Notes: generated by a model from the sequence alone, not told the origin. A stretch of 64,000 nucleotides of DNA from Siphlonurus alternatus (GCA_949825025.1 OX463784.1:3139168-3203167), one strand, 5' to 3'; shown: positions 42,821-55,539, numbered from the stretch's first letter. Numbers and translations are program-made.

Positions 42821-43799
42821 CCCAGGTAATTGCGATTGTGATTTTATTGCAACTTTAGTGTATTTTATTTTAATTTTACATCATTAAATTAATTGTAAAT
42901 TGATTCCAAATGTTATTTTAATTGTGATTAAAATTATTTTTCTAAAACTGCCAAATTATAAAACGTTTGTGCTACCCCGAGGTGTACGAACCTCACTCGT
43001 GTGATTTTTACAGCCGAGCATCTTTTGGCTGACACGTGTGCGTAATCACGTGCTTAAAATTAGGCCATTGTTATTTAATAAATAATGCTTTCATTAACAA
43101 ATAAATCAATATTTATTTAATTATTTTAGCGGAGATTGCAGGTCAGATATTTTAAGTTCGCATTCGCAAGTAACTACATTATAATTTCAATTTTCGATAA
43201 TTTTATAGTTTAAAATAAAATCTGTTTTTATGTTTTAAAAGTTGTTTCTTAAAAAATGATATATTTTAAAGTGGTACTGGTATAGTTTGTTTTTTAATTA
43301 CCATACCATTTGCAGTTTGATGCATGGTTTTAGTGTTTTTCAAATGCAATATTGTTCGACTATCCTGTAGCTTAGATGTAAAATTTGCCATTTTTATTTT
43401 ATTTTTGTCTTTATTTTATAACAATCAGTAGATTGTTTTACGCCTTGTTCAGATTGGTTTATAGGTTAGGGCAGTCCGTGACTTGCAGTCAAGTCATGTA
43501 ATGAGACTAAAATCACACCTGGTGTGATTGAGAGACCTTGCAGATAAACCAGACTTTTAATTAACTGCATTTTACTCTATTAGGAAAAGTAAGGATAACA
43601 AGATAAAGAAAATAGTATTTCAATTTAATTAACATGATTATTATTATGGTAAAAAAATGTCAAATATAAAATTAATGTACTGAGCCGGTCCCGATATCTA
43701 ATTTCTGTGTTTTCCAATATCATCGTGAACAAGGTTGTCATGGCCCTGAACATCAATAAAAGAATTTACTTAGAGTAATTACGAGGATGGTTTTCAATC

Positions 43800-44080
43800 C
43801 CTCGACAATGCGAAGGAGAGTGATTGTAGTACCGTGAGATCTACATTTGCTCCCCCCTCCGCTTGTTTTTGGTGTCCTGTGGGAGTGTAGCGGAGGTTCG
43901 GTCGTTTCCCTAAGTTACCAGCGAAACCGGCCTCCGCTGAGCATAGCTTTAAATGGTTAGGATGGCACGGCTACTGCTTCTCCCACCCAGGGTACAAAAT
44001 CGTCACGATTTACCACTATGTGGTCACCCCTGGCTTTGGATAAATCCATAGACAAAGAATTGTGGCGTACCTATCTTTAA
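43800..44080 (+). mobile_element. Diverged SINE-related segment (S5, copy 2)
   Basis: Counterpart of 7830-8110, with the same SINE body match and unrelated head. Confidence 0.5.
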
Positions 44081-44861
44081 CCGTAATAACCCTTTTTATT
44101 TATTTCAGTTTTTATTATTTTTTATTTTATTATTTTTCGTTTTATTTATTTTTTATTATTGTTTTATGATTTTCGTTTTGATCCTTTATCCATGATCCTT
44201 CCATCTTAATCATAATATGATTATGTAAAAGCATAGATAAATTTTCTAGACCATGTCCACTGTGTTTTTTATGATACTGGGAAGCACAGAAGATAGTTGT
44301 GATTTTTTTAGTCTTTCTTTTTAGTCTCTTTACTGTTATATATATTCAATAAGTGAAAGATGTGTTAAATTTATTTAATATTTTGTCACAGAATTTTTTT
44401 AAGTATTTTACTAATTATTTAAAAATAAGTAAATATTAGATTAATCTTTTTATTTTTTATTAAATTTAATAAATAATATTTTGAAAAATTATCAGTATCC
44501 AACTTTGTCTGGTTTTGAAGCAATGTTGTCTCTTACGGGGTGGTTGGGTTATATTGCATAGTCTGAAGTAATCGAAACCAAAGCTTGTATAGTATGATTA
44601 TATACATGCTTTGGCTGAAACCTTCCACTTTCAAAGAATATATCGTTTTTACCACTATTTTGAAATGCTATATTAGCACTGGAACTGTGTAGTCATGGCT
44701 CCTTTACTCTCCTTTGTGTTTGACTGAATAATTCAATATGAAAATGGATATTATTTTGAATGCATAAATCATAATATATATAATTTACAAATTATCTAAA
44801 TAACTTTGCCATTAATTATTACTAATTACATAATTAATCATTGTTTAAAATTACACTTATA

Positions 44862-45190
44862 TAAAACAGAGATTATAAATTGTTAAATACCCCAACATCG
44901 GTGCTAATTGAATTATAATTTATAATATCAGTGAAACAAAGTTTATAGATTGCTAAATTCCCCAACATCGGTGCTAGCTGATTTATGATTTATAATAATA
45001 TTAAAATGAGTCAATAAATTGCCAATTTCTCCAACATCGGTGCTAATTAAATTAATATTTATAATAATACTTAAACGGAGTCTAAAAATTGCTAAATTCC
45101 CCAACCTCGGTGCTATAATTGAATTACAATTTAAACGTAATTTATAATAATAGTAAAACAGAGTCTATAAATTGCTAAATTCCCCAACAT
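44862..45190. repeat. Minisatellite, copy 2 version
   Basis: Five units of the ttccccaacatcggtgcta repeat. The unit near 45003 (aaatgagtcaataaattgcc) has no close counterpart in copy 1. Confidence 0.8.
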
Positions 45191-45332
45191 CACCTCGACC
45201 AGACCTCGTCACGTGACCTCCGCGAGATCACCGCCCTGAAGACTTCATTTGTTTGGTGAGTTTCAAATTTTAAATAATTTAAAACTGCATTTTAAATACA
45301 ACTTTCTAAATTTCCATTATTTTCTCTCTCAG

Positions 45333-45439
45333 GTTATAATAGGGCCAACACTTTGCTTGACGCTCTTGCATGGTGCTCCAACCAACGCAGAAGTCACAAC
45401 CTGATCTGTAGAGTTCGACCGTCTTGTTCATTCAATATG
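45333..45439 (+). other. Candidate exon b, copy 2
   Basis: Identical length (107 bp) and splice sites to 9379-9485. Differences include acccaacgccg to accaacgcag. Confidence 0.43.
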
Positions 45440-45520
45440 GTGAGTTGCCATTTTAAAATAATGTTTGTATAATTGCATTATCAACATAATCAACTAAATG
45501 TCATTGCATTCTCGCTGCAG

Positions 45521-45607
45521 CACCATTGGGCTACGTCCTGTGTGTCGATGCTCAAACTTGTGACATCAGAGCCTGCCTCGTAGAGCCTAATTGTGCATAC
45601 AATCAAG
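45521..45607 (+). other. Candidate exon c, copy 2
   Basis: Same length (87 bp) and splice sites as 9567-9653. Confidence 0.43.
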
Positions 45608-45775
45608 GTATAATTAAGGTACAAAGAATATCCATTTTATTATTAAAATAATAGTAAAATACGGACCTTGAAAAATTTTATGGTGGAAACGGATAGAGAG
45701 TGCAAAGTTTTGCCACTCAAATTTTTTATTACATTTTTTAGTGTCTGGAAAGCATTGCTACTATATAAGGGTAAG

Positions 45776-46776
45776 ATAACACCACCAATGTTAAAAAAAA
45801 AAATCTTTAAGGGTAAGGTAACGCCACCAATGTTAAATTTTCCACTCTCATTTGTTCCTCCGAAAATATTTTAAAATATTCTCCTCTATGTCGTTCATTA
45901 GCTCTTAAAATATCGTCAATACAAATACGATCTAGTTTCCGAGTTACGTGTATTGAAACTAAACCCATTTATTGAACAAGCATACGCTGCATTTCAGTGA
46001 CATTAGAAAAATTCTATAATCCAATCGTCCGATTTTTAAAAAAAACTAGAAACAAACTTAATGCACTAGGACAAACCTTCACAGCAAAAAAAAAAGACAA
46101 TTATGAGAGTGGGAGCGACGTAAATTGATAATGACTGCACGATTTTTGACACTCGCACGTCTCACACACCCCTTTTTGGCCGGCCATTAAACAACTGGCG
46201 AATGAAACAGGCTGACTAATGAACCAAAACAACGCTTATAATCCACTCACCTAAAGTAAAAACTTTCCAAAAATGTTTTATAGTAATGAAAAAAAAGTTT
46301 TATAAATAAAACAGCCATAACAGTTATTATTTAACTCATTATTTATAAATAAATTGAATATAAAACTGCCGTGACTTGCGTGGTATCTTTAGAGTGGGAC
46401 AATTTGAATATTGATATAGAGGCGCTGCGATCGCGGCGCAACTCTGGCGTTCCCTTACCCTTAACACGAAATTTATGAAAAAAATTTAAAATGTTCTCAT
46501 CTACACCCTTTATATCAGTAGCCAAAATATCAGATGTACAAAAACGAGCTAGTTTTTGAGTTATGAATTTTTAAAGTTTACTAATTTAACATGGAGATAT
46601 GGAACTTCCATGTTAAATTAGTCAACTTTAGAAATTCATAACTCAAAAACTAGATCGTATTTGTAAACCTGATATTTTAGCTACTGATAGGGGATGTAGA
46701 GAAGAACATTTTAAATTTTTTTCATAATTTTCGTGTGAGGGATTTTTTTTACATTGGTGGCGCTATCTTACCCTTA
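45776..46776. mobile_element. AAGGGTAAG-ended palindromic element with a nested relative (copy 2)
   Basis: Counterpart of 9822-10171, enlarged by insertion of 45811-46460. Confidence 0.8.
45811..46460. mobile_element. TTAA-flanked element nested in its own relative (650 bp), copy 2 only
   Basis: The ends gggtaaggtaacgccacca and the mirror tggcgttcccttaccc closely resemble those of the host element. TTAA is duplicated on both sides (45807-45810, 46461-46464); the single TTAA survives in copy 1 (9856-9859). TTAA targets are typical of piggyBac-type insertion, but the terminal sequence is not a canonical piggyBac one and there is no transposase. The interior holds cactcgcacgtctcacacac and no long ORF. 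Confidence 0.88.
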
Positions 46777-47236
46777 CGGGCTATTAAGTTTTGTCAAAAT
46801 CGGATATGAACCCACACATCTTTTAGGTTTTATCCTTTTATTAAGAGAGTCGTCTATAGTAGCGTCACATTCTCTTTACTTTCAATTATTTATTTACAAA
46901 TTATAGTTCCTAGCCGGACTCTTAAAAATCTTAAAATATCAGAGAAGCATGACCTTGCAACTTCTATCCATTTCTGCCTTATTATTTATTTTTTTTTTTT
47001 TTTAGGTTTTGATTATGCTCAATTAAACAAAATAGTTCATAATCTCTTAATTATTGTCTCAAATAACAAGTATTTTAAATTCAAACACACAAAAATCAAA
47101 GTAATTATATTGAAACATTGTATGATTATTACATTGTGATTATAATTATTAATTTATAAGAAATTAAACAATAAACTTTAAAACAACATGATAAATCAAT
47201 TAATTATTTGTTTTTATTTTTTGGACTCTTCGACAG

Positions 47237-47338
47237 ACTGTGGACTCTCACCATGTCTTTACGTACGTTGTCTCAGGACGAGGAAAACACCGCAAGGTCG
47301 ACGTCACTCGCCTCCATGACTCAGCATGTCCTTGCCAG
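47237..47338 (+). other. Candidate exon d, copy 2
   Basis: Counterpart of 10634-10733 with both splice sites intact but 2 bases longer. Confidence 0.4.
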
Positions 47339-47407
47339 GTAGGGACCATAATGATTTCCTGTTCAGGATAGGTTGATCTGACATCACCAACTTTTGTCCT
47401 CCAATGA

Positions 47408-47427
47408 GAGGGTCACGTGACGTCAGA
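47408..47427. promoter_or_regulatory. E-box/CRE composite within a 71 bp palindrome, copy 2
   Basis: Same as 10803-10822, with CCAAT preserved at 47401-47405. Confidence 0.42.
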
Positions 47428-47987
47428 TCGACCTATCACAGAATGGACTGCATCATTCCTCGTGGACTCGGACAAATTCGTCTGAATTAAGTAAATGTTA
47501 AATTAAATAATGGAGTTGTCAAGCTCCGTTTATCCCTAGTATTAAATCCTCAAATCTGGATAAGAATTTATATATTGTTTTTACATACACGGCAGCCGAA
47601 GTTTTACCAATGTCATTGGGGTAACTACCTTGCAAATATAATTATGTTATACGTACCATTTAATTTCATTTCTTTTGGCTACAATTTTCAAAATCATAAT
47701 TCAATTTTAGTTGCAAGATTTCAGTTCATGCAAGAATATAAAAAACACGTGGTGCCTTTTTGAGGTTTATTTATAATATTTCAATCATAATTATGTCGAT
47801 TGATATCGTATGATAATTAATTAATTATCGTATATATCATATATAATTTCATAGATTTGGAATCTCTCAATTTTTATCAATTATCAAATGATATGTTAAA
47901 TTGTTTTAATGCAAAACCCCATTTTTTGTTTTGTCAATTTGACACCTTAAATGATAATTTTTTATTGCAGAAATGAATAGAGGGTAT

Positions 47988-48760
47988 AATGTAGTTGTGT
48001 TTAGTAGGAAAAGGCGTATATGAGTGATGTGCAGTATTTACTTCATGATGAGTTCTTGCAGCAGGATGGAAAGTATAAATATTTGGGTGTAGTCATTCAT
48101 AGTAAATTAATGTGGAATGAGCATATTACATATGTTACATCGAAGGGAAGGAGGTGTTTGGAGTTTGTCATGAGAAATCTTAAGGGTACCAGTAGGGTAG
48201 TTAAAGATAATGCGTATAGAGCTTTGGTGATCTAGACCAGTGCTTGAATATGGTTGCTGTGTTTGGGACCCATATAGATGTGTGGGGGTGAAGGAGTTGG
48301 AGAAGTTTCAGCGGAGAGCAGCAAGAAGGGTTACAGGTCGTGTGGGAAGGTTCCAGTTTGTGGGTGATGCTGCTGATGTTAGAAAGGAGTATGTTAGTGT
48401 GTCTGCTTTAATTGAAAATTTGGGGTGGGAGTCGTTGGAGTTAAGAAGGAAAAATTGTAGACTTGGTGTTATGTATAAGATAACAAGAAATTGTGAGGGT
48501 TGGGAAGAGTTGTGATGAGAGCAGGTTATATTGGAAGAAATGATCATGGATGGAAGTTGGAGTGTGTTGGATGTAGAAGTGATGTGGGAAAGTTTTCTTT
48601 TGTAAACAGGACGGTGAGGGAGTGGAATGTGTTGGCAGCAGATGTTGCTGAGGCGGAGAGTTTTGATTTGTTTAAAAAATCTCTGAGAGTTGGTGAACAT
48701 TCGCGAGCCACCGTGGCGTTGCCACATTTGCCGCGTTAATATTATTATTATTATTATTAC
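47988..48760 (+). mobile_element. 5'-truncated non-LTR retrotransposon (LINE), end of the reverse transcriptase ORF
   Basis: The translation gives the C-terminal part of a LINE reverse transcriptase: VVVFSRKRR, KYKYLGVVI and WNEHI, then PVLEYGCCVWDP, KFQRRAARRV and LGWESLELRR. These motifs follow the catalytic core and are seen in CR1/L2/Jockey/I-like elements; the exact clade is not resolved. At least two frame changes and early stops (TGA near 48019, TAG near 48233) show it is dead. It ends in an (ATT)n tail (48739-48760), typical of 3'-primed integration. No clear target duplication. It is present only in copy 2. Confidence 0.88.
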
Positions 48761-49017
48761 AAAATTATGCTACTCTGTTTTTTTTGAAACCCAGAACTAA
48801 TTTTAAGTAATTATTGAAAGTTCGGCCACGCCCCCTGGAGGCGTCAAAAGGCGTCTCGGTCTTACAATTTTTACTACACGGACAAAAAATTTTACTAGGC
48901 AAACTTGGTAAGAAATACACTTACAATCTTTTTGTTGAATTGTACAGCAAATCTTGTAAATTTTTACTACGGGCTTTGCAAAATTTACAATCTCAGCATT
49001 GTAAAAAATACTTGGTA

Positions 49018-49280
49018 AAAGTTTACCATTTTGTAAGTGATATTTACAATGTTCGCAAGTTAGCGCTAGCATATTATAACTTCATAAAATGTTACTATCA
49101 AATGTTAGTAAAAGTTTACCACGTAGTAGCTAAAACCTACAATGTTCGCAAGTTGGTGCTAGCATGTTGTAATGCCTTAAATTGTTAATCGCGAATGTTG
49201 GTAAAAATTTACTATTTATAAGTAGCTGATGTTTACAACGTCCACAGCACGTTGGCGCTAGCACGTTAAGCGTTGTAAAA
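49018..49280. repeat. Subterminal ~93 bp tandem repeat
   Basis: Units start near 49018, 49111 and 49204 (gtttaccattttgtaagtg; gtttaccacgtagtagct; atttactatttataagtag), each followed by acaatgttcgcaagtt / gcgctagca. They could be transposase-binding sites. Confidence 0.7.
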
Positions 49281-49693
49281 AGAACATAACTGAATTGTAA
49301 AATCTTACCATACGTGGTAAAATTTTGCAAACTACAACATCCTGTTATCAAAAAAACCGTTGGGATTCTTCATTTGGCTTGTGCGATTTGAGCAAACTGG
49401 TTGCAAAAACTTTCTGTGCTGAAATATATCTAATTAAAAGTGCTCCAAGTACCCCAGGAATAAGCAAATTATCGATAAATGACTATGATCATCAAGCTGA
49501 TCATCAGGCTGATTATATTATAAGGTAAGCAAATATGATAATTTGTTGATTTTTCTTGTGTTTTAGAAGTATACAATGTACATACAGTCGATCATTACAA
49601 TTTTTGTAGAATTTCTTTGTTATTTCTGTTTAGTTACTTTAATTTGTCACAGGAGATTTGTATTGCAAGTTTGTATATTGCAAAATTCACTAC

Positions 49694-49814
49694 TACGTTC
49701 ACATGACGGTGTTTAATACATATCCGTTGACGACGCCTCATAAGAAAAACATGCACTATATCACACAATATCTGTTGTGTACGGATCCGTATTAAACAGC
49801 GTCAAGTGAACGTA
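49694..49814. mobile_element. 121 bp hairpin nested in the 2.25 kb element
   Basis: Tacgttcacatgacggtgtt is mirrored by ..aacagcgtcaagtgaacgta. The interior pairs around atatccgt / acggatccgt. Confidence 0.7.
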
Positions 49815-50587
49815 ATTGTAACTTGTAATCGCACGTCAGAGTACGAAAATATTTATATAGGGCTACAAAAGTAGAGTGTACCATATCAAAATTATTGTTG
49901 GGTAATGTAACGTTCATTGCATTAATTGTACCGAGTCTAATTATTATCATGTTTGCAGGACAACGATGCGCGGTTTGGTGTGACATCGCGATGAGGGATG
50001 AGTCTTTTCTGTTGCCAACCGCAGACCTAGATCGCACTATCACCTTACAGCGAACTATCCACGGCGTCCACACATATCAGTAACCGACCCTCGCCCACTG
50101 ATTGACCCACACGGCATCCACGACCCACGACTGACCCACGTACGGTACCCTCGCGGGGACATTCTTCTCTACACTGGGTACTGTACTGGAGATACGGCAG
50201 TCATCGTTTTAATTGTTTCAAAAGACTTACACGGATTATAAAATTTTATTATTTAAAGTGATTTTAATTCAAACTTCATTTTTTTGTAAATCTGAGTTTT
50301 CATCAGCCAATAAATGCATTAACTTAATTTCTTAAATTTTTTTTGTAATTATAATATTATAAAAGTGTTCCCGTCCTTAATAATTTGTAATTTTAATTAA
50401 CTTATTAGCACTCGATGATTATTTTAAAGTAGGATATCAAATATTTATTTTTAATACAAATTTCTTGTGATTTGTGTGTGTGATCATGTGATCAATACAT
50501 GACAATAAGTATAGTAGTAATAAAAAAACATAATTTTTAACATTAGCTCTATTAAGTGAAAATATTTTTTACGCAAAGAGTCGGTTT

Positions 50588-50790
50588 TAAATTTTACATA
50601 CTTATTTGTTACTAAATTTCTACCACTGATTTGCAAAGATGAGGTCAAACTTTAAGTCCGGATTACTTTGTTGATTTTTATTGTTGCATCAATCGAAATC
50701 AACAAAGTTAATCCGGACTTAAAGTTTGACCTCATCTTTGCATATAGGCGGTAGATATTTAGTTACAATTAAAAGTATGTAAAATTTAAA
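50588..50790. mobile_element. ~200 bp hairpin nested in the 2.25 kb element
   Basis: Aaattttacatacttattt and gatttgcaaagatgaggtc on the left are mirrored by gacctcatctttgcatat and ..aaaagtatgtaaaattt. The inner arms are aagtccggattactttgttg / caacaaag..taatccggactt, nearly perfect. Confidence 0.75.
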
Positions 50791-51346
50791 AGCCTAAGGT
50801 ATGCAAAAAATTACCAACATTTAGTTAGTAAAATCCTGCAGTAAAAGGAAGAACAATTTTGCTAGCACTGCCAGTTAAATTTTACCAAGTTAATGACCTT
50901 CTATTTTACCAACATGCCGTAAAATTTTACTACGCAACACATTTTTAACTTCTACGTCATCATTAGTGTAATATTTTACTGCAAAAGTTAGTAAATTTTA
51001 GCTACTTTTCAGTACACAAAATTTAGCAAACTCAAAAATTAAATTTTTACACAGCTACTGTCTTAGTGAGATTCGACCCGCCTTTTGTTAGTAAAATCTT
51101 ACTAACCGTTGGCTAAATTTTTTGTCCGTGTAAGGATTCAGGAGTGCCAACTTAACTTACAGAACTTTCAATGATTATTTAACAATTGTTCCGGGTCTCA
51201 AAAAATTCTGAAAATATTCAGAGTAGCATAATTTAGTGGCCTCTATTCATTTCTGAAATTAAAAATTTTCATGTAAGTTGTTCAATGTATTGTAAGACAC
51301 AATCAGTAAGCATAATGTCAAATTTAATTTGCTTGTTTCTCCCACA

Positions 51347-51471
51347 TCACGTGACCGATCGTCCTCTCAAGAGGAGACCCCCCGTCTTGCGAGAGAAAGA
51401 CTCCTCCTCGGTCACTGACCCCACGTCACCACGTTCGTCCGGCCTGCGAGGATCACACGTGTCTTCTCCAG
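51347..51471 (+). pseudogene. Exon e remnant without splice acceptor, copy 2
   Basis: Body and donor (GT at 51472) correspond to 11741-11878. An 18-base deletion between CCAC repeats removes the acceptor AG and the exon start. The body has about ten changes, several as adjacent pairs (ag to ct, ga to ct). Confidence 0.5.
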
Positions 51472-52171
51472 GTGGGAATATTGGCCACGTTATCAATTTA
51501 ACCCTATAGCATTTACAAGGTATAGGGTGTCTAGCTAGACGACCCCTAACTCATTTAAAGTGGGAAAAAATGTAAAATATTCCACAAAAAAAATAACAAT
51601 AAATAATAATAAAAAGTAAAAAAAAAAAAAAAAAGGTGAGAAAAAGAACTTTATTATTTTTAACGCTTGATTTAAATGGCGTATCGTTTTACCCCTTCCC
51701 TCTTTCCCCTTGGTAAAGGGTTTGACAAAAAAGTACTTTGATAAGCTAGGGTTAAAGCTTCCATGGCAAACTCTTATGCGTATGTTAAGTGACTTATTTA
51801 TTGAAACAATAATCTTGTGCGTACGTATACATAATGATATTTTACTAATTTATGGCAGGAGACATTTGAGATAGTAATCTGATGTTTATTTTTTATTTCT
51901 ATAAGAGAAAGGTTTGGGACACAGTGTCTAATTTTTAATTGTTAGCATTTTTAGAAGTAGGAACGAACATTTGTTTGTTGAAAAAGACAGATTTTTAAAC
52001 ATTTTAAAAGAAACTTATTGTGAGAAGATATTATTCAAAATTTTCCTCGTGCTGAGTAAAATAATATTTATTACTTTACACGATTGGAGAAGGAAAATTG
52101 ACAAATTTGAAACATTCTTTATAAATAGTCAGCCTAATATAATGCAGATCCTTTGAAGTGCAATCTTACAA

Positions 52172-52498
52172 TGGAGTATCTACCTCATTTTTTTTTACTG
52201 CAGAAAAGGATAGAGCGTGCAAAATTATGCTACCTTGATTTTTCAGATATTTTACAGCCCTGGAACTATTTTTAAAAAATTAATGAAAGTTCTTTATGTA
52301 ACGTCATGAGGCACCGCTCCTTAAGAAAAAGATAGAACTTGCCGCCTCGTGACGTCACAAAAAGGACTTTCAATCTTTTTTTTTTTTAAATAGTTCCCGG
52401 ACTCTAAAAAATCTGAAAAAAATCGAAAAAATCAGGGTAGCATAACTTTGCATCTTCTTTCTATTTCTGCAATAAAAAAAATTGAGTTCGATACTCCA
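52172..52498. mobile_element. Palindromic MITE, family B (B1, copy 2)
   Basis: Same insertion as 12633-12958. Tggagtatctacctca to gagttcgatactcca. Confidence 0.87.
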
Positions 52499-53068
52499 TT
52501 TAATCCTGCAACGCTTTGGCGCTTAAACAGTTGTCTGCTTTACAGTGAAAATTATCTCTCGTTATGACGTGACATGCCCCGTCATCAAAGTCTTCTGCTC
52601 GTTGTTAGTATACAAAAGTATTGTTGTGTAATGTCTGTCGCTTGAAGGAAAACATGACACGGTTTTTAATTTACATGTTAACTTATGGAAAATTACCGTT
52701 AATTACGAAGTTGATACGGTTAACTAGCGCCAACAATGCCATTACGTTCTCTGCTCTGGTGGCAAAATTAGACATTACGTCGTCCCATGTTTAACAATGA
52801 AAAAGGTTTCATGCGACAGACATTATAAACAATGGTTTGTTACAACCATTGCGAGTAGAAGTCTTTGCCCGTCATACACTTCTTGACATCCCGAACGTTA
52901 CGTCTGCTGTCATTACACCCCACCATTGTACCTTGTTAAACAATGTAAAGGTGTCTTGTGAACGAACATTTGTGTAGTGGACTGTTTTAAATTTGCTTAG
53001 CGGCTTATGGACATGAGAGAAAACATTTGTTTGAATTACAAGGGAATGTCAAAAGACAAATAACATGG

Positions 53069-53211
53069 GTGGTATTCACGAAAAGTTAAGGAGCATTTTA
53101 GGGAGAAATATTTTAAGAAGTGTTTTTTTTTTTATACCAGGTAACAGGTAAGAAAAACGCTTCTTTAAATATCTCTCCCTAAAACGCTCCTTAACTCTTC
53201 GTGAATACCAC
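53069..53211. mobile_element. Hairpin MITE, copy 2
   Basis: Same insertion as 13537-13678. Confidence 0.8.
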
Positions 53212-54585
53212 TCATGATTTCCTTTATTGAAAATATTGACACAGAATTTCGTATTGTAATAATTTTATTCAAAATTTTTGACATCCTTTCACACCAGCCC
53301 TTATAATCGAGCTGCAAATCACTGTTGATTCATTTTGTAATTTTTTAAACTGAATCAAACAAAGCCTTTGAAGAGAAATCAATCCGTTACATGAATATGA
53401 CGTCACAGCATCTTTAATCTCAATTTTGAGTGTTTCACAGCAAGTGTGAAATATTTGCATGCAATTGCGTAAATTTCGAAAATCTCTGACAATATATTTG
53501 ACCGCAGCTGAGCAAACCTCTGGCCACCATGAGCGTTACTCCTGCTTTGTTTGTGGACGTTACCACGCAGTCTATGGAGGCGTGGTGAACCAAAACTCTT
53601 TTGATATTGATAGACTGGGAGCCCTTTTTACATCTCCCAAAATTACAAATCTGCATCTCTCTGTCTGTTGGAGCTCTAGCAAATGATGCAGGAGTAAAGT
53701 TCATGCATTTATCATATTAGTTAACAAAATTAGCGAGTGGAGAAATTATCTTGACCCTCATGATATTAAATTCAAATTTTGTGGGAGACTTCTTATCTTA
53801 TCTCCCTTTGCTGGTTAAATTACACATACCGCGGCTTTGTCATACACTTCGAGGAACAATGAATGTTATTATTGCTGTCATTGTGGGTCCCTCACCTTGC
53901 AAACGCGTTTGAGTATCAAAATTTATAAAAGAAACAGCATGCACAACTGATATTATAAAAATGAACTATATTATATATTTAATTGAACTATTTCACTTTT
54001 ATCTAAGTTGGAATATTTTTAATCGTTCTATATTGGTGTCAATAACATACATATTATATGTATTGAAATTTAATTTCACTTTTCGGACTTTTACCTTTGC
54101 CGGTGTTCAATGTAATTCTTTTGTGTGTAGTATGTTGCGATGGTCACTTAGTGTTCGTGCACGTCACTAACACTTGCATGTAATACACATATCACATATA
54201 GGTAAAAGTCCGAAAAGTAAATTTAAAATTTAATATGAATATCCTTTGCAGGAAAAATTTATTTACTAATACATTCTAATATATATGTGGTAAATATTGT
54301 GCTGTTTAAATTAATATATCAATCATAATATATCATGATATATTAATTAAATTTAATTTAAATACGAATAATTATTATTGAAAAACAAGTCAAATTGAAT
54401 TCCCTCACTTTTACATTTTATTAAATTTAGCAATATACTGTATTACATTTTTTTTTTTTGTAAAAACTATCATTTTTTGAAGAGTATCTTGAAAAATTTG
54501 TATCTACTATCCAAAAAATAATTAATATCATTATAAAATATAATCGTTCGCCACTGCCAAATTAATTTCTATTTCCTCCTCCTAG

Positions 54586-54737
54586 CACTCGTCTGTCCAC
54601 CCTCACGATCGCTCGAGAAGCCGCCCCACCAGACGCGCAGTGGACAATTTACGATGCAAAGACTCCTCGGCGGTCAGAGACCCCACGTCACCACGATCAT
54701 CCGTTCTTCCAGCGAGGATCGCACGTGTCTTCTCCAG
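54586..54737 (+). other. Candidate exon f, copy 2
   Basis: Exactly 152 bp as in copy 1, with acceptor cctcctcctag and donor CCAG|GTATAT both intact. The first-base frame remains open. Confidence 0.48.
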
Positions 54738-55539
54738 GTATATTGTACACTTCTGACAAGGCCGAACGTTAGTCTATGCTCTTAGTATGCATTAAAGTGC
54801 CTTTTATGAATTATACATAGCAAAGCATTTCTAGTAGCTCAGGTGCGGGGGCGGTGCCCTATCCCGCAATGTTAAATTTGGGGTGAGAGGGTGGGGCAAC
54901 GGGTGGGAGTTATACCACCTTCAATGGATTTTGGGGCCATTTAGCGGGGGCGATCGCCTTGGCTCCGCGCCTGTTATTATAGCCTAATATGTGAAATTTT
55001 TGTTCAATTTTTTTGCCTTATGTTTGCGTAAGCGTAATAATGTTTATAACAGGGCTATGTAAATTAAGGCTTCAAGTCAGCTGATTTTGTGGTGTTCCCA
55101 CAGTTATACCTAAATTTAAAATTTGAACTTTATATTTTTGGCTTCAAAAATTTCTTTGCGAAGGAAAATAAGTTGTCGATTCATTATTGGAAATCCCTAA
55201 ATGGGGTTGGGAATGAATATGTTTTCAACTCAACAGCTTATTTAATATAGTTAAAAAAATATAATGTGAGAATAAGTTTTAAAAATTCAAATTTCTAATG
55301 TAGTGGCTTTTGGAGAAAAATTTCTCGCCGGGGAACATTTATATTAAGGCTATATAACGACGTCGTTGTAGTGCCTAATTTTGTAGTAATAGCATTTCTA
55401 AACAGGATATTTAAAATTCTCAATAAATAAAAAAATTTAAACATTTTGAATGAAATTTTGAGTGAGAAATCTAACACTTAAATTTGTGGCTTAAATTGGT
55501 AGTCCAAATAAGGTATATATTTGTATAATACGCGTATGT

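Larger units (their letters stand above)
48877..51130. mobile_element. 2254 bp TA-flanked DNA element with subterminal repeats, copy 2 only
   Basis: The ends CACGGACAAAAAATTTTAC and the mirror AAATTTTTTGTCCGTG are flanked by TA on both sides (48875-48876, 51131-51132). The empty TA is at 11520-11521 in copy 1. Near the left end a ~93 bp unit is repeated about 2.7 times (49018-49280), each with gttcgcaagttggtgctagc-like sequence. The right end holds scattered gtaaaatttta motifs. No transposase frame; the longest frames (49325, 49895) have no known domain. Confidence 0.9.
47950..51285. mobile_element. Family A MITE (A3) broken by two later insertions
   Basis: MITE pieces remain at about 47950-47987 (gcagaaatgaatagaggg), 48761-48876 (aaaattatgctactctg to ttttacta) and 51131-51285. 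They frame a LINE fragment and a 2.25 kb TA-flanked element. The unbroken version is 11350-11677. Confidence 0.88.

Noticed and set aside
48308..48727. 139-codon minus-strand ORF
   Set aside because: Antisense shadow of the LINE reverse transcriptase fragment.
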